The position numbers were made by a program, and so were the translations under genes. Under the pieces are notes generated by a model, which saw nothing but the letters and a program-made list of their open reading frames with translations, searched no databases and was not told the origin of the DNA. From assembly GCA_019775845.1 (NCBI GenBank), contig JADQAV010000002.1:1364001-1428000 (forward strand): a DNA stretch of 64,000 nucleotides, read 5' to 3'. This document shows positions 1 to 11,364 of the stretch, piece after piece. Position 1 is the stretch's first letter. The number at the start of each line of letters is the position of its first letter. The stretch is from Myrmaecium sp. VS I D KN 1. Its lineage: Eukaryota > Ascomycota > Dothideomycetes > Valsariales > Valsariaceae.

Positions 1-2697
1 AGGTCTACGCCTTGCTTTGCTTGTGGCGGGTGAAGGTGGCTTGAATTCCTCGAACTCGCCCAGATCGATTCCTGGAGACGAGGATGGAGAAAGCTGCGGA
101 GGAGCCGAAACCTCATCTGCTTCTTGGTCTGCGAGATCAATCATCGCATCGACTTCTTGCCAGACGCTTAAATAGGGCCCGGACAGAATCCCCAGAAATT
201 GAGCTCGGATTCGAAGTTCTTTAAGCTCTTCGATGAGGAGACCCCACTCACGAAGAAGTCCAATATTGGCCAGAACGTTGCTTTGTTGCTCTCGAATGCT
301 CTTGGGGACGACCATCGTGCTGAGACCACTGTCGATACGTTGTTCATTGTCTTTGTTGGCCTCCGCGGGTGTATCGGTGGGTTCGCTGAAATCGAAGTCA
401 TCATTCCAATCCTCCGTTACGCCTTTACTGCCCACACCCCAAGTACCGAATTTGTTCGTGACGACAGCACTTCGGTTGCTGAAGAGATCGGGCACCACAG
501 GCACGCTTTGACTCCGAGCATGCAGACCGCTGGGAACGCGTCGGCCCAAGGAGCGACTGCCACGTCCATCCGTGTCCTTTTTCCCGTGCACCGTCTTAGG
601 TCGTGGGGGCGTTCTCGTCCCAGGGCTTTTGTCAGACGATGGCTTCTCGGACCAATCGAATATACTGCTTCTTTTATCCTTCTCACCAGGGTCCACGAAC
701 AAATGCTTTGACGAAGGACTAGGTCCAGGTGTATCAAGCAGGCGAGGATTGCTCCTTCTCAAGCATAGAGAGGTGGCCACATGAGTCATCGGCAGCTGGA
801 CATCCTCATGATCCCACCCACAATCATCGTCGAATGACCACCTACTATCGTCATCTTCCGCCATTCCATCCCAGGCCAGCATGCCGAGATTGAGAGGTTT
901 TGGCATGTCCGGGGGAGAAGAGGGAATGGCAGGTGGAATAAGCGAAGAAGCAGACGCATGCACCGTCTTTGTAGGAACCCTCTCTTCTAACCCAATTCTC
1001 CGTGGAGTCGACCCGCAGTCTCGCTCTCCATTAACAGCACCCGTCTGGGAACCGTGGTATCGGTTATCGAAGGCATACATAGGCGACGGGCTCCCAGAGG
1101 TTCGGCTCGTACTTGTCAATGGCGGGGATTCATCAAAAATGGTTTCGATGCGAGGTCCACAAGCCCCAGACGTGCTCCTTGTTCCTCGAGTTCGCAACGA
1201 ATCATATACGGTGTCGCTCTGGAAATCCAAGTCTTCCTCGTCCCCTGATACTAATCCGCGAGCATCTGTGTCAGAACCAACTAATGTCGAGGCAGGCTCG
1301 GAAGGTGTGACGGAGTAACGCTTCGTGCGTTCACCGGCATATTGTATTGACGTCGGTGAAGGTACCGTCGGCTTCTGACCATTATCAATGTCATTGAGAG
1401 ACCCTCGCTGTGTTGTGGGAGGTGACGAGGTATTGGCTGCATCTCCGGTTTCTTGAGATTGACGGGACCGGGCTTCAGAAGACGAGTCTGCGGAGGAAAC
1501 AGTATGTACCTGCTGAGAAAATGAGGGGCCTGCACATGACGTACGGACTTGACCGCGCTTCGGATCCGGGATCTCATGTTGTCGAGCTGGTCTCTCCGAC
1601 TCTCCTCGAGCAGTGTCACTCAATCTGCTTCCCAGTGCATGGAGTGCCGTAGAGCTCCGCCTGCTAGCTCGGCGCGTCAACTTGGTGCCGTGTGACCTAT
1701 TGCTCACTTTGGAACTATTTGACCCAAGAGAAAATATGTCACCGAGGGAAAAGGACCTTCTCGAATGACTCACGCTGCTGTTGTCTTTCTGGTGACCCAG
1801 GCTGCTGTCCACCCAAGAGGGAAAAGAAGATGCTTGAGAGAAGACACTGTCGATCCCTAACGGAGTTGCTGGTCTGCTCTCCAGGTATATGCTGTCCCCT
1901 CCCCGACTTGACGTTTCATCAAAATCCGGGCCCGAAGTCTTGATATGTTTGGCGAGGACAAGAGTCGGCTGATATTTTCCATCCGGATAGATCCGTTTTA
2001 TTATCCCGTTTTCTGCTGGAGAACCCCTTTTCTTTGAGCCGATACTGTTTCGAGGAACCTTAGCCCTAAAGAATTGAGTGTAACTAACATCCTCGGGAGT
2101 CACTGCTGCTGAACCAGCCATGTACGGCTCCTCCGCTGTCGCCTCCATAGAAACAGCATGGTAGTGGAAGGTAGCCGAGCGTTGGTGGCTGGTAGCAGGG
2201 CGACGGAACGTTGGCCTACGCGAGCCTTGGACCTGATCTAGAAGACCATTGCCGATGCGGAGTGAAGATGATCGCTTCACGAGTTTGTTGGGCGGCAAAA
2301 ACGGTTCACGCCTGCCGACGAAGGGAGCGGTTGAACCATCATGTGAGAACGATATGGACCCATTCGAGCATGAGACGGATGGCGATGCAGACCTCTGGCT
2401 AGAGTTGTGGCTGGAACCCTGGGAGACGATGGAGAGTCGCTTGATCCACGAGGAACGTGGCCGTAGAGGACTTTTGGGATCATCGACACTGCACGCATCA
2501 GGTGAAGACCTTTCGTTTCCTGCGGCGGATTGCAGTGATGTTGAGATGTCCCCACTTGTTAATCTCCTCATCCTGCGCGGCGGTTGTCTTTCACAGCCTT
2601 GCCAACCTTGCGCGAAGGGATTGACGTTACAAGATGATGGAGTTATAGATGCCGAGTGTCGATAAGAATGCGTTGCTGCTGCACTGCTCGGGAACAT
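1..2697 (-). CDS. Large serine-rich uncharacterised protein, partial (runs off left edge)
   Basis: The minus frame is open without a stop from 2829 down to base 1 (943 codons). The only upstream-most ATG is at 2697-2695, giving at least 899 residues; the C-terminus lies outside the window. The protein is Ser/Arg/Pro-rich and looks mostly disordered. Recognisable blocks are a basic SWIKRLS segment near the N-terminus, NKLVKRSSSLR, an acidic stretch GDEEDLDFQSDTVYDS, RIETIFDESPP, then the tryptophan/acid motifs WSFDDDCGWDHED and FGTWGVGSKGVTEDW followed by NDDFDF. A predicted helical segment (VVPKSIREQQSNVLANIGLL onward) follows near the left edge. It has no kinase, transferase or membrane signature. 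The upstream DNA on the minus strand is strongly CT-rich (about 3190-3380), as in fungal promoters. I do not recognise the family. Acidic WDDDF-like motifs occur in cytokinesis/SIN regulators and in trafficking adaptors, but that is only a hint. Coding status is well supported by the length of the open frame. Confidence 0.8.
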   Translation of the reverse strand, partial: MFPSSAAATHSYRHSASITPSSCNVNPFAQGWQGCERQPPRRMRRLTSGDISTSLQSAAGNERSSPDACSVDDPKSPLRPRSSWIKRLSIVSQGSSHNSSQRSASPSVSCSNGSISFSHDGSTAPFVGRREPFLPPNKLVKRSSSLRIGNGLLDQVQGSRRPTFRRPATSHQRSATFHYHAVSMEATAEEPYMAGSAAVTPEDVSYTQFFRAKVPRNSIGSKKRGSPAENGIIKRIYPDGKYQPTLVLAKHIKTSGPDFDETSSRGGDSIYLESRPATPLGIDSVFSQASSFPSWVDSSLGHQKDNSSVSHSRRSFSLGDIFSLGSNSSKVSNRSHGTKLTRRASRRSSTALHALGSRLSDTARGESERPARQHEIPDPKRGQVRTSCAGPSFSQQVHTVSSADSSSEARSRQSQETGDAANTSSPPTTQRGSLNDIDNGQKPTVPSPTSIQYAGERTKRYSVTPSEPASTLVGSDTDARGLVSGDEEDLDFQSDTVYDSLRTRGTRSTSGACGPRIETIFDESPPLTSTSRTSGSPSPMYAFDNRYHGSQTGAVNGERDCGSTPRRIGLEERVPTKTVHASASSLIPPAIPSSPPDMPKPLNLGMLAWDGMAEDDDSRWSFDDDCGWDHEDVQLPMTHVATSLCLRRSNPRLLDTPGPSPSSKHLFVDPGEKDKRSSIFDWSEKPSSDKSPGTRTPPRPKTVHGKKDTDGRGSRSLGRRVPSGLHARSQSVPVVPDLFSNRSAVVTNKFGTWGVGSKGVTEDWNDDFDFSEPTDTPAEANKDNEQRIDSGLSTMVVPKSIREQQSNVLANIGLLREWGLLIEELKELRIRAQFLGILSGPYLSVWQEVDAMIDLADQEADEVSAPPQLSPSSSPGIDLGEFEEFKPPSPATSKARRRP

Positions 2698-5590
2698 TGG
2701 GCGGCCGTCGATATCGCCGGATGTTAAGCCTCTTCTTCGCGCCCGCGGGGGTTGTGTTGTTGACTCGGGACGACCAAGGGACAGTCCGACGGCGGACGCA
2801 CCGACGGCAGTGGCAGTGGCGCAAAGCTGTTATAAGCGAGTTAGCTCACTCTCCACGAGGTTCCTGAGACAGACGAGGAGCGAGGAGTTATCAAGACTGG
2901 GTGGGCAAGAGGTGGGTGCGATGCTCATGCAACGGGGGAGCGGTCAAGCTTGACTCGAGTTGCGATGGTAACCACGGGCAGGCGCGATTGCGGACTGGGA
3001 TCTGTACCGTCGGAGCTGTTTTCATTCTTTCTACACGTCAAGGCGCCGTGACCTGTAACGTTCAATCGAGGAGGGACTCGGGTGGACGCGGTTGTTGGCC
3101 GTCGTGAGCATTATGGCATCTCCACAGAAACGAGAGAGGCCGTGGAGAGGGAACCAAACAAACGCGATCAACAGGCTGCTTTCAGGCCGGGGGGTCGCAG
3201 CCGCCGCAGCTCTTGAGGGGGACAAGGAGGAACGGGTCGAGGAAGAGGGTCGGCCAGGCCCGAGGTGGAGAGGTGGTAGTGGAAGGAGGAGGCCACGGGA
3301 GAAGAGGAGGAAGCAGGTAGTAGTATGTAGCAATGGGGAGAGAGCGGAGGGTGGAGGTCGGTAGGTAAGGAAGCAAAGGCGAAAGCGCACTAAATGATCG
3401 ACGAGGTTGGCCGCAAGCCGACAAGTGAACCAGGATTCACGACAGGATTAGCGAGCGAAAGGATAAATTATGGAATGTCAACAGTGGTCCTGTCCCGTCT
3501 GCACCTCTCAGCCTCTGGATGCATCGGCCACACCACACTAGTTGAGTAGGTATTTGCTATAGCCTTACCGTCGATGAAATCCGGCCATTGTATGGTAGGA
3601 GTCCCTATTGTGATGGTCCATCAGGGGACACGCCATCTCGACTTGCTTTTCTCTCCTTCCTCCCGGTCCTGTTCTGCGCTGTCGGTGACTACAACCTGAT
3701 CCTCGTCCTCAATTTCAACCATCATCTGTTGAGTGCAATCAGGCCCGCAGGCTGCCAGCCTTGACACTGTAGGTAGCAACACAAACAAAAGGTCTCAGAG
3801 GCGATCTTCGTACCACGCCCATTGACATGTCCTTTGACCCTCGACACCGCGCGGATGCGGCCAGGCACCGAGCAAGCGAGAAGCCTTCCTACAGATGAGA
3901 CCCGAGATGGTGAATCCGAACCTCGGGTCCAATTTAAAGGAAGGTTGACGCCAATCGACGTCGGGTCCTCGCTCGTCGATTTCGCTGGTTACTAGCCTGG
4001 CCCCTGACATGACTTATAATAAAATAAGAACAGCAGCAGCAATAACCAGAATCAACAAACGGCCCGCAAGCGCTACAATTATCTCGACTGTAATTTCGAA
4101 CACTCTGTATGTTTTGACGACCACCCCAAAGGCGGCGCCACTTAGAGAGACAATCCGTGATGGACATCATGATGGTATTATCCCACTACGACTGTAAAGC
4201 ACCCACCCGCGGCTGACCGGCGCAGATGTAACTACGCACATCAGCTGGCGGCAGTTCTTTTCCTGCGTTCAGACCGATCGTAAGCCGAGCGGGCATACGA
4301 GCGCACTGGACCGGCAAGGATCATGGTACGTCAGAGACAGGCGAAGGGATGCGACAAGCGACGTCTTCATAGAAGTGAGATGATCAGTCGTTGGCCTAAT
4401 AGCTTGTACCCGCCACCCCTCCCCCAAATTCGAAGCCTCGAAACGTGGAGATACTTCCGCGGGAGGGTGGATAGACTGCGCCGGCCATGATTTTGCACCA
4501 GTCCATGATAACTTGCCAGGTGCACAAGAATAGGGATAGGCAAGAGGACAGAACGGTGTCAGTGCTTTGAAGCAGCACCAACCACGGCGGGTCCAGCGTC
4601 GACGGGAGAGTGAGGGCGACTGCAACCGAACCTGTTCCACCGCTCGGAGGGGAAGACAAAGAGCTTCTAAGATGTTGCCGGTAGAACCTTGCGTACATCG
4701 TCTGCAGCTGGATGCCGAGGCCAGGATCATCAGCGGAGGAGGAGCGGTGGTAATTGCGCCATGCAAGAAATAGCGTGTTTTGCGGCGCAGATTGTAGCCC
4801 ATCGTGCCCGTCTTCCACCAGTCCTCCGTGCCGTCGTTCCTAGTCGTCTCCACGCGTCTCGCCATCCAGTTGCGCCGTCGGTCCAAGGCCGTAGGGCGGT
4901 TGGGGGCAGATCTGGCTCACGAAAGCGCAATCGTATTTGAAGCGGGCACGATTGGCTATCGGCTACATGCGAAGCCAGCTGAATGGGTGGGTTGATCCTC
5001 CGTAGGGAAGACGATGGACAGTGTCAGTCAACCGTCGTTGTTGCACTGGCTATTATCTGATGCCGCTCTCCTCCTCGACCTCCAGCCAGATGACGGTGCC
5101 CCTCCTGTGTATGGGAACCAGCACCGTCCGAGGAGAGGCAGTGGCCGTGGTGGACGTGAATTGCCACGGCAGGGGGGAACGTTTCATGCTTTGTTTTGCC
5201 CGAAGGACCCGAGTACTCTGAGTACGCGCTTACCGTACGTACCGACTTGCAAGAGGCTAGGCTGCACACGCCGTGGAGGCACACACAGGTCGGACAGTGC
5301 AAAGATGTGCAGGAGTTGGCTGGGCGCCGGGAGAGGGGCACCGGGAGATGGGCAGGTAGTGAGATCGGACAGCAGGGCAGTCCCCCGCCAAGCAAGCGCC
5401 CTGATGCGCGCGAGCGAGCAGCGCCACAGCCTCCGAATTTGTCTTTGTTCCTCCAACCGAGCGTAGGACCACCGCCCTGACTCCCCGGACTGCCCTGACA
5501 CTGTCTCCGACTATCATCTCAAACCCCGGCCAGCGGCAACTGATCGGTCACTACCTACAGTACTCCGTACCTACGATAGTCCACTCAACC
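2698..5590. other. Divergent intergenic region between the serine-rich gene and gcn20
   Basis: About 2.9 kb with no gene I can support. The part near 3190-3380 is purine-rich on the plus strand (CT-rich on minus) and probably belongs to the promoter or leader of the minus-strand gene. The part just before 5591 carries TGACTC (5478-5483, 6 of 7 bases of a Gcn4/CpcA site) and TACTCCGTAC (5561-5570). Open frames of up to 205 codons between 4269 and 4886 show no family signature and overlap each other on both strands. Confidence 0.5.
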
Positions 5591-7963
5591 ATGGAGGCAG
5601 AGATCAGAGCCCAGATCCCTAACATCGATCCGGTTCTGTTGGACTACTCGGTTGGATACCTGACGCACGCCTCAAAGTCCTTCTCCTCCGATGCTGACCC
5701 GAATACGCCCTCGCCCTTGGCGGAGGCGGCTTCCACCATCACTGCTCTGCTGGTGTCCGCATCAGGTGACCTGTCCGAGCAGAATGAAGTGACTATCCAG
5801 AATCTTGTAGAGAGGTTCGTTTCCCAACTCAACGCTGCAAACGGCGTGGACGGCGAGCGGAGGCAAATGGCGCCAACAGCGAGGAAGCTGGATCAGGCTG
5901 TCCATGTGGGGTCGCAGCGGAACATGTCGTCCACGCTGGGGTTGGCAGGCGGTGCGGTGGACCTGGAGTCCGCGAACACCAAGCGTGTCGAGTCGAGGGT
6001 CGACCGGAAGAAGCTGGAGAAAGCAGAACGTAAGATCCGCGCCAAGCAAGAGAGGAAGGTGATGAAAAATGTCGAATATGAGGCCTCCAGGCTGCTCAAT
6101 GAGCCCAGTGAGACGCAGTCGTATGAAGAGTTCTACATGGCCGTCAACCCTCTTCAGCTCGGCTCCGATTCCGCCTCAAAGAGCAAGGATATCAAGATCG
6201 ATAGTTTTGATGTCTCGATCAGCGGCAAACGGATTCTTACCGACACCAGTCTTACCCTGGCTTACGGTCACCGTTACGGCTTAGTGGGTCAGAACGGTAT
6301 TGGTAAATCAACGCTGCTGCGAGCTCTCAGCCGTAGAGAGGTCCCAGTGCCTACACACATCTCCATCCTGCATGTAGAGCAAGAAGTTAGTCGATCCCAT
6401 CCCATCTTGGAAAGTAGTGAAGAACATTATTAACCCGGCTGTCCAGATAACCGGAGACGACACACCAGCGCTTCAGGCAGTTCTGGATGCCGACGTCTGG
6501 CGAAAGCATCTTTTGAAAGAGCAAGAGGTTTGTGACGGTCACCAACATCTCTGGAAACGCCTGCTAACATTCCCCAGAAAATCAGCAAAGAACTGGCACA
6601 GATAGAAGCTGAGCGAGCATCCATGGCCGACACATCGGCCGATGCTGCCAAGTTGGACAAGCAGCGTGAGGGTCTCGACATCACGCTTAGTGACATCCAT
6701 GCAAAGCTCTCTGAAATGGAGTCCGATAAGGCCGAATCCCGTGCTGCTAGCATCTTGGCCGGTCTCGGTTTCTCTCCCGAGCGCCAGCAATATGCGACAA
6801 AGACATTCTCTGGTGGTTGGAGAATGCGTTTGGCATTGGCTAGAGCCCTTTTTTGCGAGCCTGACCTTCTGCTTCTGGATGAACCATCCAATATGTTGGA
6901 CGTTCCATCCATCACCTTCCTCTCGAACTATCTGCAGAGTTATCCCAGCACTGTGCTAGTCGTCTCACACGACCGTGCTTTCCTGAACGAAGTCGCCACG
7001 GACATCATTCATCAGCACTCAGAGCGTCTAGACTACTACAAGGGTGCCAACTTTGATTCTTTCTACGCCACGAAAGAGGAACGTCGTAAGACTGCGAAAA
7101 GAGAATACGAGAAGCAAATGGCCGAAAGAGCCCATCTACAGGCGTTCATCGACAAGTTCAGGTACAATGCTGCCAAGTCATCCGAGGCGCAGTCTAGGAT
7201 CAAGAAGCTTGAGCGTATGCCCGTTCTCGAAGCGCCAGAGAGTGAATACACGGTTCACTTCAAGTTTCCCGAGGTAGAGAAGCTTTCTCCTCCGATAATC
7301 CAGATGCAGAACGTCAGCTTTGGCTATGCCCCCGACAAGCCTTTGTTGCGGAATGTCGATCTCGACGTCCAGCTCGACTCTCGTATCGGTATCGTTGGTC
7401 CTAACGGTGCGGGTAAGACGACCGCTTTGAAACTGCTCATTGGACAACTGGAGCCGACCTCAGGGATGATCTCTCGGAATCCCCGCCTCCGGCTGGGTTT
7501 CTTTGCGCAGCATCACGTTGATGCCCTTGATTTGAACATGAGCGCTGTTGGTTTCATGGCCTCCAGGTATCCCGGCAAGTCGGACGAAGATTATCGTCGT
7601 CACCTTGGTGCGTTTGGTATCACAGGCATGACTGGCCTGCAGAAGATGGCGCTGCTGTCCGGAGGTCAGAAATCTCGCGTTGCATTCGCCTGTCTCTCGT
7701 TGCAGAACCCGCACATCCTCGTTCTCGACGAGCCGTCCAACCATCTTGATATCGAGGCCATGGACGCGTTGTCCACGGCGCTTCGGAATTTCGAGGGCGG
7801 TGTCCTCATGGTCAGTCACGATGTGACGATGCTGCAAAATGTCTGCACCAGCCTCTGGGTGTGCGATAACGGGACGGTGCAACATTTCGACGGGACGGTG
7901 CAGCAATACAAGAAGAAGATTGCGGCGCAAGCAAACGAGGCCGGCGTCGTAGCGAAACATTGA
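5591..7963 (+). CDS. gcn20: Gcn20/ABCF3-type ABC ATPase, translational regulator
   Basis: Soluble ABCF ATPase with two nucleotide-binding domains and no membrane segments. In yeast Gcn20 works with Gcn1 on ribosomes to activate the eIF2alpha kinase Gcn2 when uncharged tRNA accumulates. Exons by eye: 5591-6385, 6447-6527, 6578-7963; introns of 61 and 50 bp with GTTAGT and GTTTGT donors, and a GCTAAC branch site in the second. The product is 753 residues, almost exactly the yeast length (752). Domain 1 has Walker A GQNGIGKST (residues 233-241), signature FSGGWRMRLALARAL and Walker B LLLLDEPSNMLD. Domain 2 has GPNGAGKTT, LSGGQKSRVAFA and ILVLDEPSNHLD. The N-terminal ~200 residues match the Gcn1-binding region type, with a charged Lys/Glu-rich helix at about 132-165. 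A partial Gcn4/CpcA-like TGACTC lies about 110 bp upstream of the ATG, which would fit amino-acid control but is weak evidence. Confidence 0.95.
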
Positions 7964-8409
7964 GGATGTCAGAAACGCAGTGAACGGGTTCGGGCCGGAT
8001 GGGCAAATGATGTATGTAACATTGGAGTAGTGTGATGATGCAGATGGATTGTCAATATATGTACTCTTTGCCATCCACAGATCTAAACCTCCGCTCTCCG
8101 CACGATTCGAATGTACTGTACGTACATAATGGACATACATACGAAGTGCCTGGAGAGAAGTAGGTAGTACTGTAGGTAGCGCAAGAACTTCATGCCTGAG
8201 GTCTCAACAGGCTCGCGCAACCATTCATGCCTGATGAAACCCGAAGCGCCGAGACGGGTCCCAATCTCCCCCCTGGGCCCCCAAGCTATCCCACATCTGG
8301 CGTGGTGCACGTCCAGCACGTCCAGCGAACAGGCCGCCGCTCGCTCCCCGGTTGCTGTTGCTTATGTACTCCGTACCTTCCCTTGAGGTAACTGAAGTTA
8401 CCTTACTAA
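7964..8409. other. Intergenic, gcn20 3' end to Whi2-like leader
   Basis: No gene seen. It contains TACTCCGTAC (8367-8376) and, just after it, the perfect short inverted repeat GGTAACTGAAGTTACC. A 64-codon open frame at 8192-8386 has no recognisable features. Confidence 0.4.
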
Positions 8410-9156
8410 CCTAAGGTACGGTACCGGTCGGTCGATGCCATCCCAGATCCTCGCAACGTCTCCCATCCTTCCCTGAACGCTGCGCGCCCCGGTGACTGCT
8501 GCCATTACCTCCCGGAGCTGTGCCTGACGGTCAGATACTTACCTACTACTACATACCTCAGGTACATCGCCCTTCTACCACCGTTGGACGGCCGCCTCCG
8601 CTGCTCAATCCGCCGTCCGCCGACACTTCCCCGCAAACCACCCGTTCAGCCTGCCGGGTTGTTGTTGCCCCCGGACCGCCGTCGTGCATCCCTAATCTCA
8701 GGCCCGCAACCTCCAACCACCTTCACCTTGGATCCAAGCAAGCATCCATCCACCCACGCTCCTTTCAACTTCCGTCCCCGACGCAACTACGCCAACAGCA
8801 ACGACTCCCTCTGTTCATCCGCTGCACAAGTCCGCGACGACGCCGAGTTAGCTGAATCCGCGGCAGAGTCGCCGTACCCCCCTCCCTTCTCCTCCCTCTA
8901 CTTTCCCCCTTCGCCTTCCGACGACCAGCATCACGAGGTCGCCGTCGCTTGCTCGGACGAAGATAGGCCGCCAGCCTTCGCTCCAGCGCCGCCCTTCACC
9001 GAATCCTCTTCATCAACGGGTGCTGCAGCTGTTGCTGAGACCAAGGCTGCTCTTCCCCGTGACACAAAGGACGGCTCCAGCAAGGATCTTGACGACGGCG
9101 AACCGCCCCCGCCCTACAGTGAAGGCTCCAGTCCGTTAGAATCTTTCACATACGTC
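8410..9156 (+). other. AUG-free open leader in frame with the Whi2-like CDS
   Basis: From the stop TAA at 8407-8409 to the ATG at 9157, 249 codons in the Whi2 frame are open with no stop. From the short uORF start at 8435 onward, no ATG occurs in any frame until 9157. The conceptual product is Pro/Ser-rich and ends in DDGEPPPPYSEGSSPLESF directly before the ATG, which looks like real coding sequence. Explanations are a near-cognate start (CTG at 8518 or 8524, TTG at 8584), an unseen 5' exon spliced in (candidate acceptors near 8560 and 8700), or a long leader kept free of AUG. Confidence 0.5.
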
Positions 9157-10412
9157 ATGGCGACCGCAGGAGGTCCAGCGAGCATCATCACGCAAGTCTC
9201 GCAAGGCGGCGCGCCGCCCATAAACACTCTTGCAGGTACGGCGTCTTGCGCACGCTGCATGTTTTGCTGCCTTTGACTCAGCTGACAACCGGTTACACAA
9301 GGAGGATCCGACGAGAACATCACTCTAGAGCTTCGGTATGTTAAACAGCTATGAGACGATTTTACGACGGTTGCTAATCAGAGCATCTGACAAAGCGGCA
9401 CGAGGTTTACATTATCCAGGGACGAGCTTCTTACTCTGCCGGAATTCGTCCTTCTCTCGCTTTTCCCCAACGGCCTGCTGCCCGATGGACACATGAACTC
9501 ATACCACGATGGAGATGTGTACCCAGTAGACGTCAGTACCCCCGGTTCACTCGTAGTCCAAGCCGTAACCCCAAGCTCTATCCAAGCAATCCTGCATCAC
9601 CTCTCCAACTCTTCTATCTACCTTTCTGACATATCTTATCAATCCCAGTATGATCCGAATTCCTTGCAATACATGCTTGAGTTCTTCAGGCATGTTGCCC
9701 AGACTATTCCTGTTTCTCCACCCTCTCCTACCACGCTTTCTGGAGATCATAACCCGGAGGCGGTCACGATCGAGCCAATGCACGGTTCCGCGAGAGATAT
9801 GCTTCAGGACAGAGTAGGTATTATCGTGTTGAGAGAGGATCTTGATTTCTACGTTATCCCGCCCCGGAAGGACATTGAGCAGCCCGAGATGATTGAAATC
9901 AAGCGGGCAGCCGGCAGGGAGCTGTTGAAACAGGACGGTATTTTTTCGGGCTTGCGTAAGAGCGAGGAGCCAGGCACTACTGAGCAACACCTGATCGAGA
10001 TGTTGACAGCTGGGTAAGTCCAATTGGAAATGAGCTCGCCGTAGTGCCCTCACTAAGCGTGCGCAGCGGTTTCAACCACGACGACAGATGGGGCCACCGC
10101 GCTGGCGAGCCTAACAAGGCTGTCATCTGTAGCATTGCGCTAGCGCGGCTCCGAACCGACATCAAGGGTAATGACTTGGTCAACAACAACGCCGTTGGAA
10201 TGGCTCAGAAGCTGTTGCTGTTTTGGCGGAAGCCTGCCCGACGGTGCTGGTGGGAAGGAGTTGAGTTGGAGAACGTGGAAGGAGTCAACGGTAAACTCAA
10301 GGTCTGGATCAGAAGGGTGTGGACGCTTGAGATGGTAAGCCCAAGGAGCGAACTGAAGGAACGTTGTGATATTAGCTAATAGACATCACAGAGCGTCATC
10401 GGACTTCGTTGA
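9157..10412 (+). CDS. whi2: Whi2-like BTB/POZ stress-response regulator
   Basis: Whi2-type proteins carry a BTB (KCTD-like) domain. In yeast Whi2 binds the Psr1/Psr2 phosphatases at the plasma membrane, promoting the general stress response and damping TORC1. Exons: 9157-9235, 9302-9335, 9396-10013, 10067-10334, 10392-10412, with introns of 66, 60, 53 and 57 bp and GCTAAT or ACTAAG branch sites. From the first AUG the product is 339 residues. The BTB core begins at GTRFTLSRDELLTLPEFVLL and continues LFPNGLLPDGHMNSYHDGDV; the C-terminal part contains the DDRWGHR and WWEGVELE segments. The last exon codes only SVIGLR. The AUG at 9157 is the first in frame, but coding-like sequence continues upstream (see the leader entry), so the N-terminus may be longer. 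The Whi2 assignment rests on the FTLSRDELLTLPEFVLLSLF block; sub-function in this organism is inferred. Confidence 0.85.
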
Positions 10413-11364
10413 CGAGTCATCCCCGCATACCGATCTTTTTCGCTTCCTCGGTTTCTCAGTCAACTTGGGCTTCCTTCCCGCAACATCCCCTGCCTTCATA
10501 AAAGAATATCCCCCCCGGCGTTGAGCGTCCGATACCTGACCTCTTTTTCTTTTCTACCTTCATATTGTCATCGCCATACCCATTTCTCCCCTTCTCCTGT
10601 AAATCCGGAGGGCAATCGGGAACAGCAGCATCTCCAACTTCTCTCTGTTGCTGTTCCCGGCTTCTAGCCCGCTTGTAAAATTCCCGTTTTCTTTGGTAGA
10701 AAGCATACGTCAAGCTCCCCGACTTCATTGTATGTGTACTTCCTTTTCTTTCCACCCGCAGTTCATTACAGCGCACCACTACATCAAGAATCCGCCAGTT
10801 GCACCGGCGTGAGTACAAAAGACTTCGGATCGCATCTCTTTTTCTAGCCGCCCCTGGGTCTGATGGCGACCCACCCCTTTTACTTGTCTCCTTTTGGTTT
10901 AATTAATACATAAATGTCAATCTCTATACAGGTGCAAGAGCAAGTGCCTTTTTTTACTTTATTCTTATCCTCGCAGCGAATGTCGCAGCAGGTGTTGATC
11001 AGCCGTGGCGAGAGATAGGCGTGGTGCCGCACCAATCCTACCGCCGTGTTTCATTCGTATATTTTCTCTCAACAGATGCTCTTCTGTAAATGTATCACAC
11101 TATATATACGTGACAAGGTACTGCAAGAGAGGGTTGCCCGCCTTTCACACTGGATACTGCGGACGCCCAGCCGATCTTATCTAATCACAAAACATCTCTC
11201 CCGATACGGAAGGGACCCCGTCGGCTGTTCTTGGCATTGCTGGGACCCCATTGGCGGCATCATCCGTCGTCATTAAGTTACCTGTCGTGCCTGTCATTGT
11301 CATTCAGGGTTGCATCCCATCTTTTTCTCTTCTCCAATCAGATTAGGACCATTCCCGAAGCACG
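10413..11364. other. Intergenic, Whi2-like to CIA30
   Basis: Pyrimidine-rich on the plus strand around 10430-10620, probably the Whi2 3' UTR. A 120-codon minus frame (10456-10818) is Arg/Lys-rich, mirrors this CT-rich DNA and shows no family match. No RNA gene or repeat seen. Confidence 0.4.

Noticed and set aside
4269-4886. 205-codon minus-strand frame upstream of gcn20
   Set aside because: Overlapping open frames on both strands, unusual composition, no recognisable domain or splice continuity.
10456-10818. 120-codon minus-strand frame after the Whi2-like gene
   Set aside because: It mirrors CT-rich UTR sequence, has no family signature and overlaps the expected 3' UTR.
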